64,000 nucleotides of DNA from Streptomyces sp. NRRL S-340. GTDB taxonomy: Bacteria > Actinomycetota > Actinomycetes > Streptomycetales > Streptomycetaceae. The notes beneath the pieces were generated by a model. That model made no database searches, had not been told where the DNA came from, and worked only from the letters and a program-made list of their open reading frames with translations. The translations under genes were made by a program, and so were the position numbers. How positions within the stretch are numbered: position 1 is the first letter of the stretch; each line of letters begins with the position of its first letter. Where the stretch lies: positions 12,291 through 76,290 of the forward strand of contig NZ_JOIY01000049.1 in NCBI RefSeq assembly GCF_000720185.1, written 5' to 3'. Below, in pieces: positions 17,487 through 29,511 of this stretch.

Positions 17487-19130
17487 CTATCCCTTGTCAG
17501 GTGCGAGCGGGGCCGGGTCTTCTCCGGCCGGGCCGCGGACGACGGGTCCGGCGGAGGCGTCGAAGGCATGGGTCACCTCGGGGACGGTGCCTTCCACGAG
17601 CAGCTTCCGCGCCTCGTCCTCGAAGCGGCGGTCGTTCGCCGTGAGCCGGCTGTGGTGCTGGGCCAGGTGCTCCGACCAGGAGGCGACCAGGTAGTTCTCG
17701 ATGAACCGGCCGGGGTCGTCGCCGTCCTGGAAGAGACCCCAGGTCACCGCTCCGGTGCGGCGCCGGGAACGGGCCACCTGCCGCATCCGGCCGGTGAAGG
17801 CGGCCCAGTCCTCGGGGGCGATCCGGTAGGTGACGGAGACGAGGACCGGGCCGTCCCGCGGCCCTGGTTCGAACACCAGGGGCGGAACGGGCCAGTGCGC
17901 GGAGGGACTTGGATCGAGTCCCTCCGTGGCGTGCAACGGCCACCTGCGCACGCTCAGGGCGCTGCCCACCAGGAGCCCGGCGCCGACCAGCAGGGCGGCG
18001 CCCAGTCCCGCCGTGTCGGCCAGCGCCCCCCACAGGGGTGCGGTCAGTGCCTGCCCGCCCTGGAAGACCACGAGGTAGACGGCGAGTCCCCGGCCCCTGA
18101 CCCAGCCGGGCAGTCTCTGCTGGACAGCGGCGTTGAGGGTGGACAGCACCCCGATCCAGGCCAGGCCCGCGGGCAGCAGGGCAGCCGCCGCGAGCCAGGG
18201 GGTGCGGGTCGTGGCCAGCACCACCAGCGTCGCGGCGAAGACCGCCGCCCCTGCCGCGAGGGTGCCGTTGGCGCCCGTCCTGCGGCGGATCGCGGGCAGC
18301 GCGAAGGCGCCGCCCACCGCTCCGGCACCGACGACACCGAGCAGGAGCCCGTAGCCGCCGGGGCCCAGTCCCAGGGTGCGGCTCGCCACGAGCGGAAGAA
18401 GCGACCACAGGGCGGCTCCGCCCGGGATGAACAAGACCGTGCGCAGCAGGACCCGGCGGACGCCGGGGGCGTGCCAGACGTAGCGGCGGCCGGCCCGCAC
18501 GGCTGCCAGGAGTCCTTCGCCCTGGAGCAGGGGCTGCCGTGCGGCGGACCCTCGCCACAGCAGCAGGACCGACACGATGCCCAGGTAGGACAGGGCGTTG
18601 AAGGCGAACACCCATCCCGCGCCGGCCGCCGCGACCACCGCGCCGCCGAGGGCCGGGCCCACGGCGCGGGCCAGGTTCATGTTCACGGCTCCCAGCGCAG
18701 CCGCCTGCCCCAGCTGTTCGCGCTCGACCAGTTCCGGCTGGATGGCCTGCCAGGCCGGGCCCATCAGCGCGGTGCCGCAGCCCAGCAGGAAGGTGAGGCC
18801 GAGCAGAACGCCCGGGGCGAGGACGCCCTCGAACGCGAGCGCCGTCAGCACGGTGGAGACGGCGAGCAGGGCGAACTGGGCGGCCAGGAGCACCCTGCGC
18901 CGGTCGTAGCGGTCGGCCAGCACACCGGACGGCAGCGCGAGCAGGACGACGGGGAGACTGGAGGCCGTCTGCACGAGCGTGACCAGGGCGGCGCTGTGCC
19001 CGACGAGCAGCCACTGGGCGCCGACCGTCTGCATCCAGGTGCCCGTGTTGGAGACCAGTTGCGCGATCCACAGCGCGCGGAAGACACGCGCCGCGAGCGG
19101 CGCCCAGGCCGAATCGTCCGCGATCCTCAT
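17487..19130 (-). CDS. MFS transporter with C-terminal monooxygenase-like domain
   Basis: A 547-residue MFS_3 (enterobactin exporter-like) permease with about 12 membrane helices over residues 15-410. The loop 2-3 signature is GVLADRYDRRRVL. After the last helix about 110 residues form a soluble domain (VTYRIAPEDWAAFTGRMRQV, GLFQDGDDPGRFIENYLVAS), like the dimeric alpha-beta barrel fused to some MFS_3 proteins. Probable role: efflux of a small hydrophobic compound. The start at 19130 overlaps the stop of the upstream small membrane gene by four bases (ATGA), implying translational coupling. Confidence 0.85.
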   Translation of the reverse strand: MRIADDSAWAPLAARVFRALWIAQLVSNTGTWMQTVGAQWLLVGHSAALVTLVQTASSLPVVLLALPSGVLADRYDRRRVLLAAQFALLAVSTVLTALAFEGVLAPGVLLGLTFLLGCGTALMGPAWQAIQPELVEREQLGQAAALGAVNMNLARAVGPALGGAVVAAAGAGWVFAFNALSYLGIVSVLLLWRGSAARQPLLQGEGLLAAVRAGRRYVWHAPGVRRVLLRTVLFIPGGAALWSLLPLVASRTLGLGPGGYGLLLGVVGAGAVGGAFALPAIRRRTGANGTLAAGAAVFAATLVVLATTRTPWLAAAALLPAGLAWIGVLSTLNAAVQQRLPGWVRGRGLAVYLVVFQGGQALTAPLWGALADTAGLGAALLVGAGLLVGSALSVRRWPLHATEGLDPSPSAHWPVPPLVFEPGPRDGPVLVSVTYRIAPEDWAAFTGRMRQVARSRRRTGAVTWGLFQDGDDPGRFIENYLVASWSEHLAQHHSRLTANDRRFEDEARKLLVEGTVPEVTHAFDASAGPVVRGPAGEDPAPLAPDKG

Positions 19131-19402
19131 GCGGTGGGCCCCGTCCAGGCGGGGGCGCGGACCGACAGGCGGCGGGCGGCTGACGAGGCGGCGGTGAGCA
19201 GGAGCAGGACGGGCCCCAGGACGGGGAGGGGCTCGGCGTGCCCCAGGAGCAGGGCTCCCGCGAGGGCTCCGAGCGACATGACGAGGACGGAGGGAACGCG
19301 CCGGCCGGGACCGGGAGCCGGGCCGCCGGCCGGGGAGGAGTCGCGGACGACGAGGTCCGCCGCGTCGTCGGTGGCGCGGGGAATCAGCCCGCCGACCGGC
19401 AT
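19127..19402 (-). CDS. Small membrane protein coupled to the MFS exporter
   Basis: A 91-residue protein with a polar, Pro/Gly-rich N-terminus (MPVGGLIPRATDDAADLV) and one or two hydrophobic helices (VLVMSLGALAGALLLG and LPVLGPVLLLLTAAS). I do not recognise a family. Its stop overlaps the MFS start in ATGA, so the two are probably made together and it may assist the exporter. A longer upstream frame exists; the start at 19402 is chosen as the most natural ATG. Confidence 0.55.
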   Translation of the reverse strand: MPVGGLIPRATDDAADLVVRDSSPAGGPAPGPGRRVPSVLVMSLGALAGALLLGHAEPLPVLGPVLLLLTAASSAARRLSVRAPAWTGPTA

Positions 19403-19856
19403 TGTGGACACCTTTCGACAACCTCCTGCGGGACGAACTGCGTGGGATCTGCCGGGAGGCCGCGCGCTCGGACCGGACGGGATGTCCGCGAGGTGCACGG
19501 AGGCCGTGCCGCGGCGGCCGCTTCGCCGGTCACGCTATGCCGGTCGGCCCTGCCCGGGTTTCTGGTGAGCGCACTGCGGTTTGCCTGGCAGCGCACTCGG
19601 CCTCCCCTGCGTCCTTTCCGGGGGTGACTGTTCGAGCGGACGGGGCTTCGCCCCGCGACCGCCCGCGGTGCTCACGCCGGTTCCGTCCCGGAGCCAGAGT
19701 CCGCCCCGCCCGCCCGCGCCGTACAGCGAAGACGTACTGGTGCCCCTCGCACCGCCACGCGTCCCCCGCCGGGCCGCTGCCCGGGTTGAACGCGGGGCCC
19801 GCCGATAGAATGTGACCGGGCCGGCCGCCGGCTCACGCGACGGGAAAGGTGCCGTC
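19403..19856. other. Divergent intergenic region
   Basis: About 450 bases between the small membrane gene and the DUF488 gene. I see no gene, repeat or clear operator. Confidence 0.4.
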
Positions 19857-20231
19857 ATGACCGGACGCATCAGCTACCGGAGGATCTACGAGGACGCGTC
19901 GCCGCGGGACGGCAAGCGGGTGCTCGTCGACCGGCTGTGGCCCCGTGGCGTGAGCAAGCAGGACGCGCGGCTCGACGAGTGGCTGCGGGACGTCGCCCCC
20001 TCCACCGATCTGCGCCGCTGGTACCACCACGACCCCGACCGCTTCGCCGAGTTCCGCCGCCGTTACCTCGCGGAGCTGGACGACCCCGACCACCACCCCG
20101 CCGTCGAACGCCTGCACGACCTGATGGCCCATGACGACGTCACCCTGCTCACCGCGACCAAGGACGTGGACCGCAGTGAGGCCGCGGTGCTCGCCGCCTG
20201 GCTGAACGGTGCGGACCGCCACGGCTCGTGA
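19857..20231 (+). CDS. DUF488 family protein
   Basis: A 124-residue cytosolic protein. Hallmarks: RVLVDRLWPRGVSK near residue 21, LDEWLRDVAPSTDLRRWYHHDP, FRRRYLAEL, and VTLLTATKDVDRSEAAVLA at the end. DUF488 proteins are common, of unknown function, and often described as uroporphyrin-III methyltransferase-like or stress-associated. The ATG at 19857 has GGGAAAGG upstream; an extra 15 residues are open in front but lack a better site. The DyP peroxidase gene follows 128 bases downstream in the same direction. Confidence 0.85.
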   Translation: MTGRISYRRIYEDASPRDGKRVLVDRLWPRGVSKQDARLDEWLRDVAPSTDLRRWYHHDPDRFAEFRRRYLAELDDPDHHPAVERLHDLMAHDDVTLLTATKDVDRSEAAVLAAWLNGADRHGS

Positions 20232-20359
20232 CCGGGAGCCGTACGGCGGGTCCTGGTCCGTCGTGAAGGCGAGCCCGCGAAGTCCGCCCGGAGGGCGCCC
20301 GCGCCCCGGAAGCCCATGACCACGCGTCACCGTGCGCACCGAGCCTGGAGGCATGCTTC

Positions 20360-21346
20360 GTGGCCGAGTCACAGTCCGTGATCGCCCCGCCCGCCCGTTC
20401 CGCGCTGTTCCTCGTCTGCACCGTCGCCCCCGGCGGGGAGGCCGCCGTCCGCGACCTGCTCCCGGACGTGGCCGGGCTGAAGCGGTCGGTGGGCTTCCGG
20501 GCACCGGACGACGCCCTCACCTGCGTCGTCGGCATCGGCTCCACCGCCTGGGACCGCCTCTTCGACGGGCCGCGCCCGCGCGACCTGCACCCGTTCGTGC
20601 CGCTGGCCGGCGCCCGTCACCACGCCCCCTCCACCCCGGGCGACCTGCTGTTCCACCTGCGGGCCCGGCGCATGGACCTCTGTTTCGAACTGGCCCAGCT
20701 GATCGGCGAACGCCTGCGCGGCGCCGCCACCGTGGTGGACGAGGTGCACGGCTTCAAGTCCTTCGACGAGCGCGACCTGCTCGGCTTCGTCGACGGCAGC
20801 GAGAACCCGGAGGGCCGGCCGGCCGCCGACGCCGTCCTCGTCGGCGAGGAGGACCCCGGTTTCGCCGGCGGCAGCTACGTCATCGTCCAGAAGTACCTGC
20901 ACGACCTCACGGCCTGGAAGGCGCTGCCCACCGAGGAGCAGGAGAGGGTCATCGGCCGCTCGAAGGCTGACAACGTCGAGATGCCCGACGACGTCAAACC
21001 CGCCGACTCCCATGTCGCCCTCACCACGATCACCGACGAGGACGGCACCGAACACAAGATCGTCCGGGACAACATGCCCTTCGGCCGGGTCGGGGCGGGC
21101 GAGTTCGGCACCTACTTCATCGGGTACGCGCGCACGCCCGCGGTGACCGAGCAGATGCTGCGGAACATGTTCCTCGGCGACCGGCCCGGCGTGCACGACC
21201 GGATCCTCGACTTCTCCACCGCGGTCACCGGCTGCCTCTTCCACGTGCCCACCGCCGGCTTCCTCGGCGACCCGCCGCCCGCGCCCACGGCCGCCGCCTC
21301 CGTCCCGGAGGGCTCCTCGCGCATCGGCGGTCTCGAAGGAGGCTGA
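20360..21346 (+). CDS. Dye-decolorizing (DyP-type) heme peroxidase
   Basis: A 328-residue heme peroxidase. The distal motif GFVDGSENPEG carries the catalytic Asp, the proximal heme ligand is the His of DSHVALTTI, and the distal Arg lies in NMPFGRVGAGEFG. There is no Tat signal, so it is cytosolic or packaged. The C-terminal tail, after a Pro/Ala linker, ends EGSSRIGGLEGG, resembling the encapsulin cargo-loading peptide of packaged DyPs (consensus near SLGIGSLKG). Nineteen bases downstream begins what looks like a truncated encapsulin gene. The GTG start at 20360 was chosen because the protein then begins normally for the family. Confidence 0.88.
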   Translation: MAESQSVIAPPARSALFLVCTVAPGGEAAVRDLLPDVAGLKRSVGFRAPDDALTCVVGIGSTAWDRLFDGPRPRDLHPFVPLAGARHHAPSTPGDLLFHLRARRMDLCFELAQLIGERLRGAATVVDEVHGFKSFDERDLLGFVDGSENPEGRPAADAVLVGEEDPGFAGGSYVIVQKYLHDLTAWKALPTEEQERVIGRSKADNVEMPDDVKPADSHVALTTITDEDGTEHKIVRDNMPFGRVGAGEFGTYFIGYARTPAVTEQMLRNMFLGDRPGVHDRILDFSTAVTGCLFHVPTAGFLGDPPPAPTAAASVPEGSSRIGGLEGG

Positions 21347-21365
21347 TCAGACGTCCACACCTCCC

Positions 21366-21593
21366 GTGACGAGCAGCCTCCACAGCGAACCCGTCCCGGT
21401 CACGTCCCAGGCGTGGGCCCGGACCGAGGCGGAATTCCGGGTCGCGCTCCGTCGCAGCGGCTTTCGCGGGGCCTTTGCCGCATCCGCGCGGACTCTCCGC
21501 TTCCGGAGGCGGACCGACCGGCATGATGATCATGAAGGTGCCGTGGTCACACGGTCCGTACCCGTCCGTTCACGGCGAGAGAGTGCGAATTGA
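21366..21593 (+). pseudogene. Truncated encapsulin gene remnant
   Basis: The GTG-led frame opens SLHSEPVPVTSQAWARTEAE followed by FRVALRR. This aligns by eye with the N-terminus of type I encapsulins (LHRELAPIT..AWAEIEEEA....RR) over about 30 residues. After RRSG the resemblance disappears and the frame ends at 75 codons, against about 265 in an intact encapsulin. Its position directly behind a DyP gene is exactly where encapsulin normally sits. Whether the short peptide is still made is unknown; no strong ribosome binding site is visible. Confidence 0.5.
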
Positions 21594-21964
21594 GTACTTC
21601 GCACGACGCACAGGCCGGCGCCCGTCCCCGGGCCGGGAAGAGCGACGCGGGGCAGCGGCGGGGCGGCCTGCCGCCGCTGGTCGTGGTGCTGCTGCTGGCG
21701 CTGGTCGGGCTGCTGGCCGTGCTCTGGCTTCCGCTGGGGGTGCTGGCGCGGGTGGCGGCGCTGGTGCTGCTGTGGATCTCGCCGCGCTGGTCGGTGCGGG
21801 ACAAGTCGCTCGCCACGCTCGTCGCGGTCGTGCTGACCGCCGCGCTGGACGTGTTCCTGTACTTCGTCGACCCGGCCGGGGTGACGCCCCAGCGCCTCGC
21901 CGCCGCGGTCGAGATCGTCCTGCCCGCGTCGGCCGCGGGGTGGCTGTGGCGCACCAGGCGCTGA
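21590..21964 (+). CDS. Small membrane protein, unknown
   Basis: A 124-residue protein: a polar 27-residue start, then three or four hydrophobic helices (LPPLVVVLLLALVGLLAVLWL, LARVAALVLLWI, ATLVAVVLTAALDVFLYF and a shorter last one) ending in WRTRR. I do not recognise a family. The TTG at 21590 overlaps the stop of the encapsulin remnant by four bases and has GAGAGAG upstream, so its translation may depend on that frame. Confidence 0.6.
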   Translation: MSTSHDAQAGARPRAGKSDAGQRRGGLPPLVVVLLLALVGLLAVLWLPLGVLARVAALVLLWISPRWSVRDKSLATLVAVVLTAALDVFLYFVDPAGVTPQRLAAAVEIVLPASAAGWLWRTRR

Positions 21965-22216
21965 CACGGACACCCGGGGGGGCCGGGCCGGGCCGGCCGC
22001 GGCGGGCCCGGCGGAGGAGGCGGACGTCAGGGCTGCCGGACTCGCGTGCCGGGGGCGGGGCGGCTGCGCGCGGCGGGCGCCCGGTCGCGCGCCACGGCGC
22101 CGGGCCGGCGTCCGTCACTTCGTTCCCGGGGCACCCGCCGACGCCGACTGAGAGTACGCGGGCCGGGGTACCCGGTGGCCCGTCCTGCCGGCCTCGGGGC
22201 GAAGGGATTTGTGGTC

Positions 22217-22840
22217 ATGGCTGACGACACGAGCGGCTCCGTCCGTGAGGAGGCGCGGCCCGCGGACCCCCAGGCACGGGCCTACGCGGACCCGGCCCCG
22301 GTGGGCCTCGCCGGCTTCGCGCTCACCACGCTGCTGCTGTCCATCATCAACACCGGCCTCCTCAAGGAGAGCGGCGCGATCCTCCCGGTGCTCGCCGTCG
22401 CGGCGTTCTACGGCGGCATCGCGCAGTTCGTCGCGGGACTGTTCGAGTTCCGGCGCGGCAACACCTTCGGCGCGACGGCGTTCATGTCCTACGGCGCCTT
22501 CTGGCTGACCTACTGGTGGCTCGTGCAGCACCTCGGCGTCGCCGGGGACGTGCACAACGCCCTCGGGCTCTACCTGCTCGGCTGGGGCATCTTCACCGCC
22601 TACATGGCGGTGGCCGCGCTGCGGGTCAGCCTCGCCGTGCTGGCGGTGCTTGTGCTGCTCACGCTCACCTACGTCTTCCTGGCCGTCGGGGCGTTCCAGG
22701 GCGGGGCGCCGCCGCGCGTGATGACGCAGGTCGGCGGCTGGCTCGGCATCGTGACCGGGCTCACCGCCTGGTACGCCTCGGCGGCGGCCGTCATCAACGC
22801 CACGCACCGGCGGACGCTGCTGCCGACCGGCCCTCGCTGA
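22217..22840 (+). CDS. Acetate uptake transporter, GPR1/FUN34/YaaH (SatP) family
   Basis: A 207-residue inner-membrane protein with six helices. The family signature NPxGL appears as DPAPVGLAGFALTT near residue 27; other landmarks are FYGGIAQFVAGLFEF, FGATAFMSYGAFWLTY and an AYMAVAALRVS helix. SatP-family proteins take up acetate and succinate with protons. The ATG at 22217 is in-frame within a longer open stretch; the upstream part is Arg/Gly-rich and not conserved. It is a single gene ending at a strong bidirectional stem-loop shared with the convergent ABC transporter gene. Confidence 0.85.
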   Translation: MADDTSGSVREEARPADPQARAYADPAPVGLAGFALTTLLLSIINTGLLKESGAILPVLAVAAFYGGIAQFVAGLFEFRRGNTFGATAFMSYGAFWLTYWWLVQHLGVAGDVHNALGLYLLGWGIFTAYMAVAALRVSLAVLAVLVLLTLTYVFLAVGAFQGGAPPRVMTQVGGWLGIVTGLTAWYASAAAVINATHRRTLLPTGPR

Positions 22841-23048
22841 GAAACGGCCCCCGGCCGGGCGTACGGCGGTGCCGCCACCTGGACCGGGGCGCCCGGGTCC
22901 CGGTTGCGGCGCCGTGGCGTCCGGGTCCCGGTGCACGAGGGTCGTGGCCCGGTACGGGGCCCGTCCGGGACGCACCACGGCCCCTGCCCGGTCGCGGGGC
23001 CGGGCCAGGGCGCACGACGGTCCTGATCCCGGTACGCGGAGGCCCGAG

Positions 23049-23098
23049 CCGGTGCACCGTGCCGGGGCACCGCGCGGTACCCCGGCACGGTGCACCGG
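23049..23098. terminator. Bidirectional terminator, 19-bp perfect stem
   Basis: CCGGTGCACCGTGCCGGGG pairs perfectly with its inverted copy at 23080-23098 across a 12-base loop, between the converging acetate permease and ABC exporter genes. Stems of this length without a U-run are typical bidirectional terminators in streptomycetes. The remaining 22841-23048 holds no gene. Confidence 0.85.
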
Positions 23099-23118
23099 TC
23101 CGGCCGGGCGCACCGCGC

Positions 23119-25158
23119 TTACGCCACCGCCTCCGCGCCGTCGGTGACGGGCCCCGCCGCGACCGGGCTGTCCGCGGCCGGCGGTGCGCCGGCCGGCTGC
23201 TGCTCCCCCTCCGTGGACGGGTTCCCCTCCGTGGAACGGTCCCCTTCCTGCGGCTCTCCCCCGGGCCGCTCCCCCGGCCGCTGTCCGCCCTGGTGGCGCT
23301 GCTGGGCGAACTGCGTGCGGTACAGCTGCGCGTAGCGGCCGTCCGCCGCCAGGAGTTCGTCGTGCGTGCCGCGTTCGACGACCGTGCCCGCCTCCACGAC
23401 GAGGATGAGGTCGGCCGCGCGCACCGTGGACAGCCGGTGGGCGATCACCACCGCGGTGCGGTCCGCCAGGGCCTCGGCCAGAGCCTCCTGGACCGCCGCC
23501 TCCGAGGTGTTGTCGAGGTGCGCGGTGGCCTCGTCGAGGATGACGACCCGCTGGCGGGCCAGCAGCAGCCGGGCGATCGTCATCCGCTGGCGCTCGCCGC
23601 CGGACAGCCGGTAGCCGCGTTCGCCGACGACGGTGTCCAGGCCGTCCGGCAGCGAGCGGACGAGGTCGTCGAGGCGGGAGCGGCGCAGGGCGTCCCACAG
23701 TTCTTCCTCGGTGGCATCGGGGCGGGCCAGCAGCAGGTTGGCGCGCACCGAGTCGTGGAAGAGGTGGCCGTCCTGGGTGACCATGCCGAGGGTGGCGCGC
23801 AGGGTGGCGGCGCTCAGGTCGCGCACGTCGACGCCGCCGATGCGCACGGCGCCCTCGTCGACGTCGTACAGGCGCGGCAGCAGCTGGGCGATGGTCGACT
23901 TGCCGGCGCCGGAGGATCCCACCAGGGCGACGGTCTGTCCGGGTTCGGCGCGGAAGGAGACGCCGTGCAGGACCTCGGCGCCGCCCCGGGTGTCCAGGCT
24001 CGCGACCTCCTCCAGGGAGGCCAGGGAGACCTTGTCGGCGGACGGATAGCCGAAGCGGACGCCGTCGAACTCCACCGCGACCGGGCCCTCGGGCACCTCG
24101 CGGGCGTCCGGCTTCTCCTCGATGAGCGGCTGGAGGTCGAGGACTTCGAAGACCCGCTCGAAACTGACGAGGGCGCTCATCACCTCCACGCGCGCCCCGG
24201 CGAGCGCGGTGAGCGGCGCGTACAGGCGGGTCAGCAGCAGGGCGAGGGAGACGACGGCGCCCGGCTCCAGGGTGCCGCGCAGGGCGAACCAGCCGCCGAG
24301 CCCGTAGACCAGGGCCAGGGCGAGGGAGGAGACGAGGGTCAGGGCGGTGATGAAGGCGGACTGGGCCGTCGCCGTGCGGATGCCGATGTCGCGGACCCGG
24401 CGGGCGCGGGCGGCGAACTCCGCCGATTCCTCCTCGGGGCGGCCGAAGAGCTTGACGAGGGTGGCGCCGGGGGCCGAGAACCGCTCGGTCATCCGGGTGC
24501 CCATCGCCGCGTTGAGGGTGGCCGCCTCGCGCTGCATGCGGGCCATGCGGCTGCCCATCCGGCGGGCCGGGATCACGAACACCGGCAGCAGGACGAGGGC
24601 GAGCAGGGTGATCTGCCAGGACAGGGTGAGCATCACGGCGAGCGTGAGCAGCAGCGTGACCACGTTGCTCACCACTCCGGACAGGGTGTTGCTGAAGGCG
24701 CGCTGGGCGCCGATGACGTCGTTGTTGAGGCGGGAGACGAGCGCGCCGGTGCGGGTGCGGGTGAAGAAGGCGACGGGCATGCGCTGCACGTGGTCGAAGA
24801 CCGCGGTGCGCAGGTCGAGGATGAGTCCTTCGCCGAGGGTCGCGGACAGGCGTCTGCCGAGGATGCCGAGCGCCGCCTCGGCCATCGCGATGGCCGCGAT
24901 CAGCAGGGCGAGGTGGACGACGGTGGCCCGGTCGCCGCGCGAGACGATCGCGTCGACGACTCGTCCGGCGAGGACCGGGGTGGCCACGGCGAGCAGGGCG
25001 GTCACCACTCCGAGGGCGACGAAGCGGGCGATGCGGCGGCGGTGCGGGCGGGCGAAGGCACCGATGCGGCGCAGCGTCTCGCGGGCGAAGGGGCGGCGCT
25101 CCTGCTGGGCGTTCATCACGCTGTGCAGCTGCGTCCAGGCGGTGGTCTCCATACTCAT
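23119..25158 (-). CDS. ABC exporter, fused permease-ATPase
   Basis: A 679-residue half-transporter. Residues 35-330 form the six-helix type I exporter domain (FTRTRTGALVSRLNNDV is the family coupling-helix segment). The ATPase (about 365-600) shows Walker A GSSGAGKS, Q-loop MVTQDGHLF, ABC signature LSGGERQR, Walker B RVVILDEATA and the H-loop IAHRLSTV. The last 50 residues are a Pro/Glu/Gly tail. It should export a small or amphipathic compound as a homo- or heterodimer. The promoter is a SoxR/MerR-type element whose predicted transcript start coincides with the start codon, so the mRNA may be leaderless. Redox-active-drug export would fit. Confidence 0.9.
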   Translation of the reverse strand: MSMETTAWTQLHSVMNAQQERRPFARETLRRIGAFARPHRRRIARFVALGVVTALLAVATPVLAGRVVDAIVSRGDRATVVHLALLIAAIAMAEAALGILGRRLSATLGEGLILDLRTAVFDHVQRMPVAFFTRTRTGALVSRLNNDVIGAQRAFSNTLSGVVSNVVTLLLTLAVMLTLSWQITLLALVLLPVFVIPARRMGSRMARMQREAATLNAAMGTRMTERFSAPGATLVKLFGRPEEESAEFAARARRVRDIGIRTATAQSAFITALTLVSSLALALVYGLGGWFALRGTLEPGAVVSLALLLTRLYAPLTALAGARVEVMSALVSFERVFEVLDLQPLIEEKPDAREVPEGPVAVEFDGVRFGYPSADKVSLASLEEVASLDTRGGAEVLHGVSFRAEPGQTVALVGSSGAGKSTIAQLLPRLYDVDEGAVRIGGVDVRDLSAATLRATLGMVTQDGHLFHDSVRANLLLARPDATEEELWDALRRSRLDDLVRSLPDGLDTVVGERGYRLSGGERQRMTIARLLLARQRVVILDEATAHLDNTSEAAVQEALAEALADRTAVVIAHRLSTVRAADLILVVEAGTVVERGTHDELLAADGRYAQLYRTQFAQQRHQGGQRPGERPGGEPQEGDRSTEGNPSTEGEQQPAGAPPAADSPVAAGPVTDGAEAVA

Positions 25159-25165
25159 GGAGGAG

Positions 25166-25196
25166 AACCTAGGACCTCAAGCAACGTTGAGGTCAA
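25166..25196 (-). promoter_or_regulatory. SoxR/MerR-type operator-promoter for the ABC exporter
   Basis: Read on the minus strand, -35 TTGACC and -10 TAGGTT are separated by 19 bases, the stretched spacing used by MerR-family activators. The spacer holds the palindrome ACCTCAA-6-TTGAGGT (25174-25193), whose inner CCTCAA-N6-TTGAGG is the SoxR-box pattern. Transcription should start about seven bases beyond the -10, at or next to the ATG at 25158. No SoxR or other MerR gene lies in the window. Confidence 0.8.
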
Positions 25197-25428
25197 CACC
25201 GGGCCGCGGGGGGTGAGGGCGCACGGGCGCGCCCGGGGCGCCGGCCGGATGGCTCCCGGGCTCCGGTGGCGTGCGCCCCGGGCGCCGGTCATGTACGAAC
25301 TACCCTTGCGCATGGGGCAGGATGAGCGGTCGCGCATCCGAAAATCGAGCAGGTGATCACGTGACGCAGCATCGCCCACGGCCGTGGACGGCCACCCATC
25401 GTGCAGACGCTCTGCGCGGAGGCGGCCG

Positions 25429-29147
<3,719 letters not shown>

Positions 29148-29180
29148 CCCGGGTGACACCTCCGACCTGACGGTCCGCCC

Positions 29181-29219
29181 GCTCCGCCCCGGCCCGCACC
29201 ACGCGGTCCGGGGCGGAGC
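29181..29219 (+). terminator. Terminator of idh
   Basis: GCTCCGCCCCGG and CCGGGGCGGAGC form a perfect 12-bp stem with a 15-base loop, starting 34 bases after the idh stop. Confidence 0.8.
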
Positions 29220-29279
29220 CGTCCGCGGCACCCGTACGGAGCGCGCCGGGACGGCCGGTGCGGTGCCGTCACCGCACCG

Positions 29280-29374
29280 GGAGCGACGCGGTCACCGCCA
29301 GCGCCGACGGACGTGCCGCGCGCCGGGACCGGGGCACGGGAGCGATACGGTCGCCCGGAGCGACGCGGTCACCG
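29280..29374 (+). repeat. 18-bp direct repeats upstream of the P450 gene
   Basis: GGAGCGACGCGGTCACCG occurs at 29280-29297 and 29357-29374, with a degenerate copy GGAGCGATACGGTCGCCC at 29339-29356 abutting the last. They lie 140-230 bases upstream of the P450 start in a gap (29148-29511) with no gene. They could be regulator sites or simple GC-rich duplication. Confidence 0.5.
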
Positions 29375-29511
29375 AACCGGCCGCGGCGCCGTCGGCGCAG
29401 GCGGCGCGCGCCGTCACCGGACCCGGCGCCCGGCGTCACCGGTCCCTCGCACGGCCCAACGCCGGAGCACTCCCACGCGACAAGCGCTCCCGTCGCGGTG
29501 AGGGTGGATGC

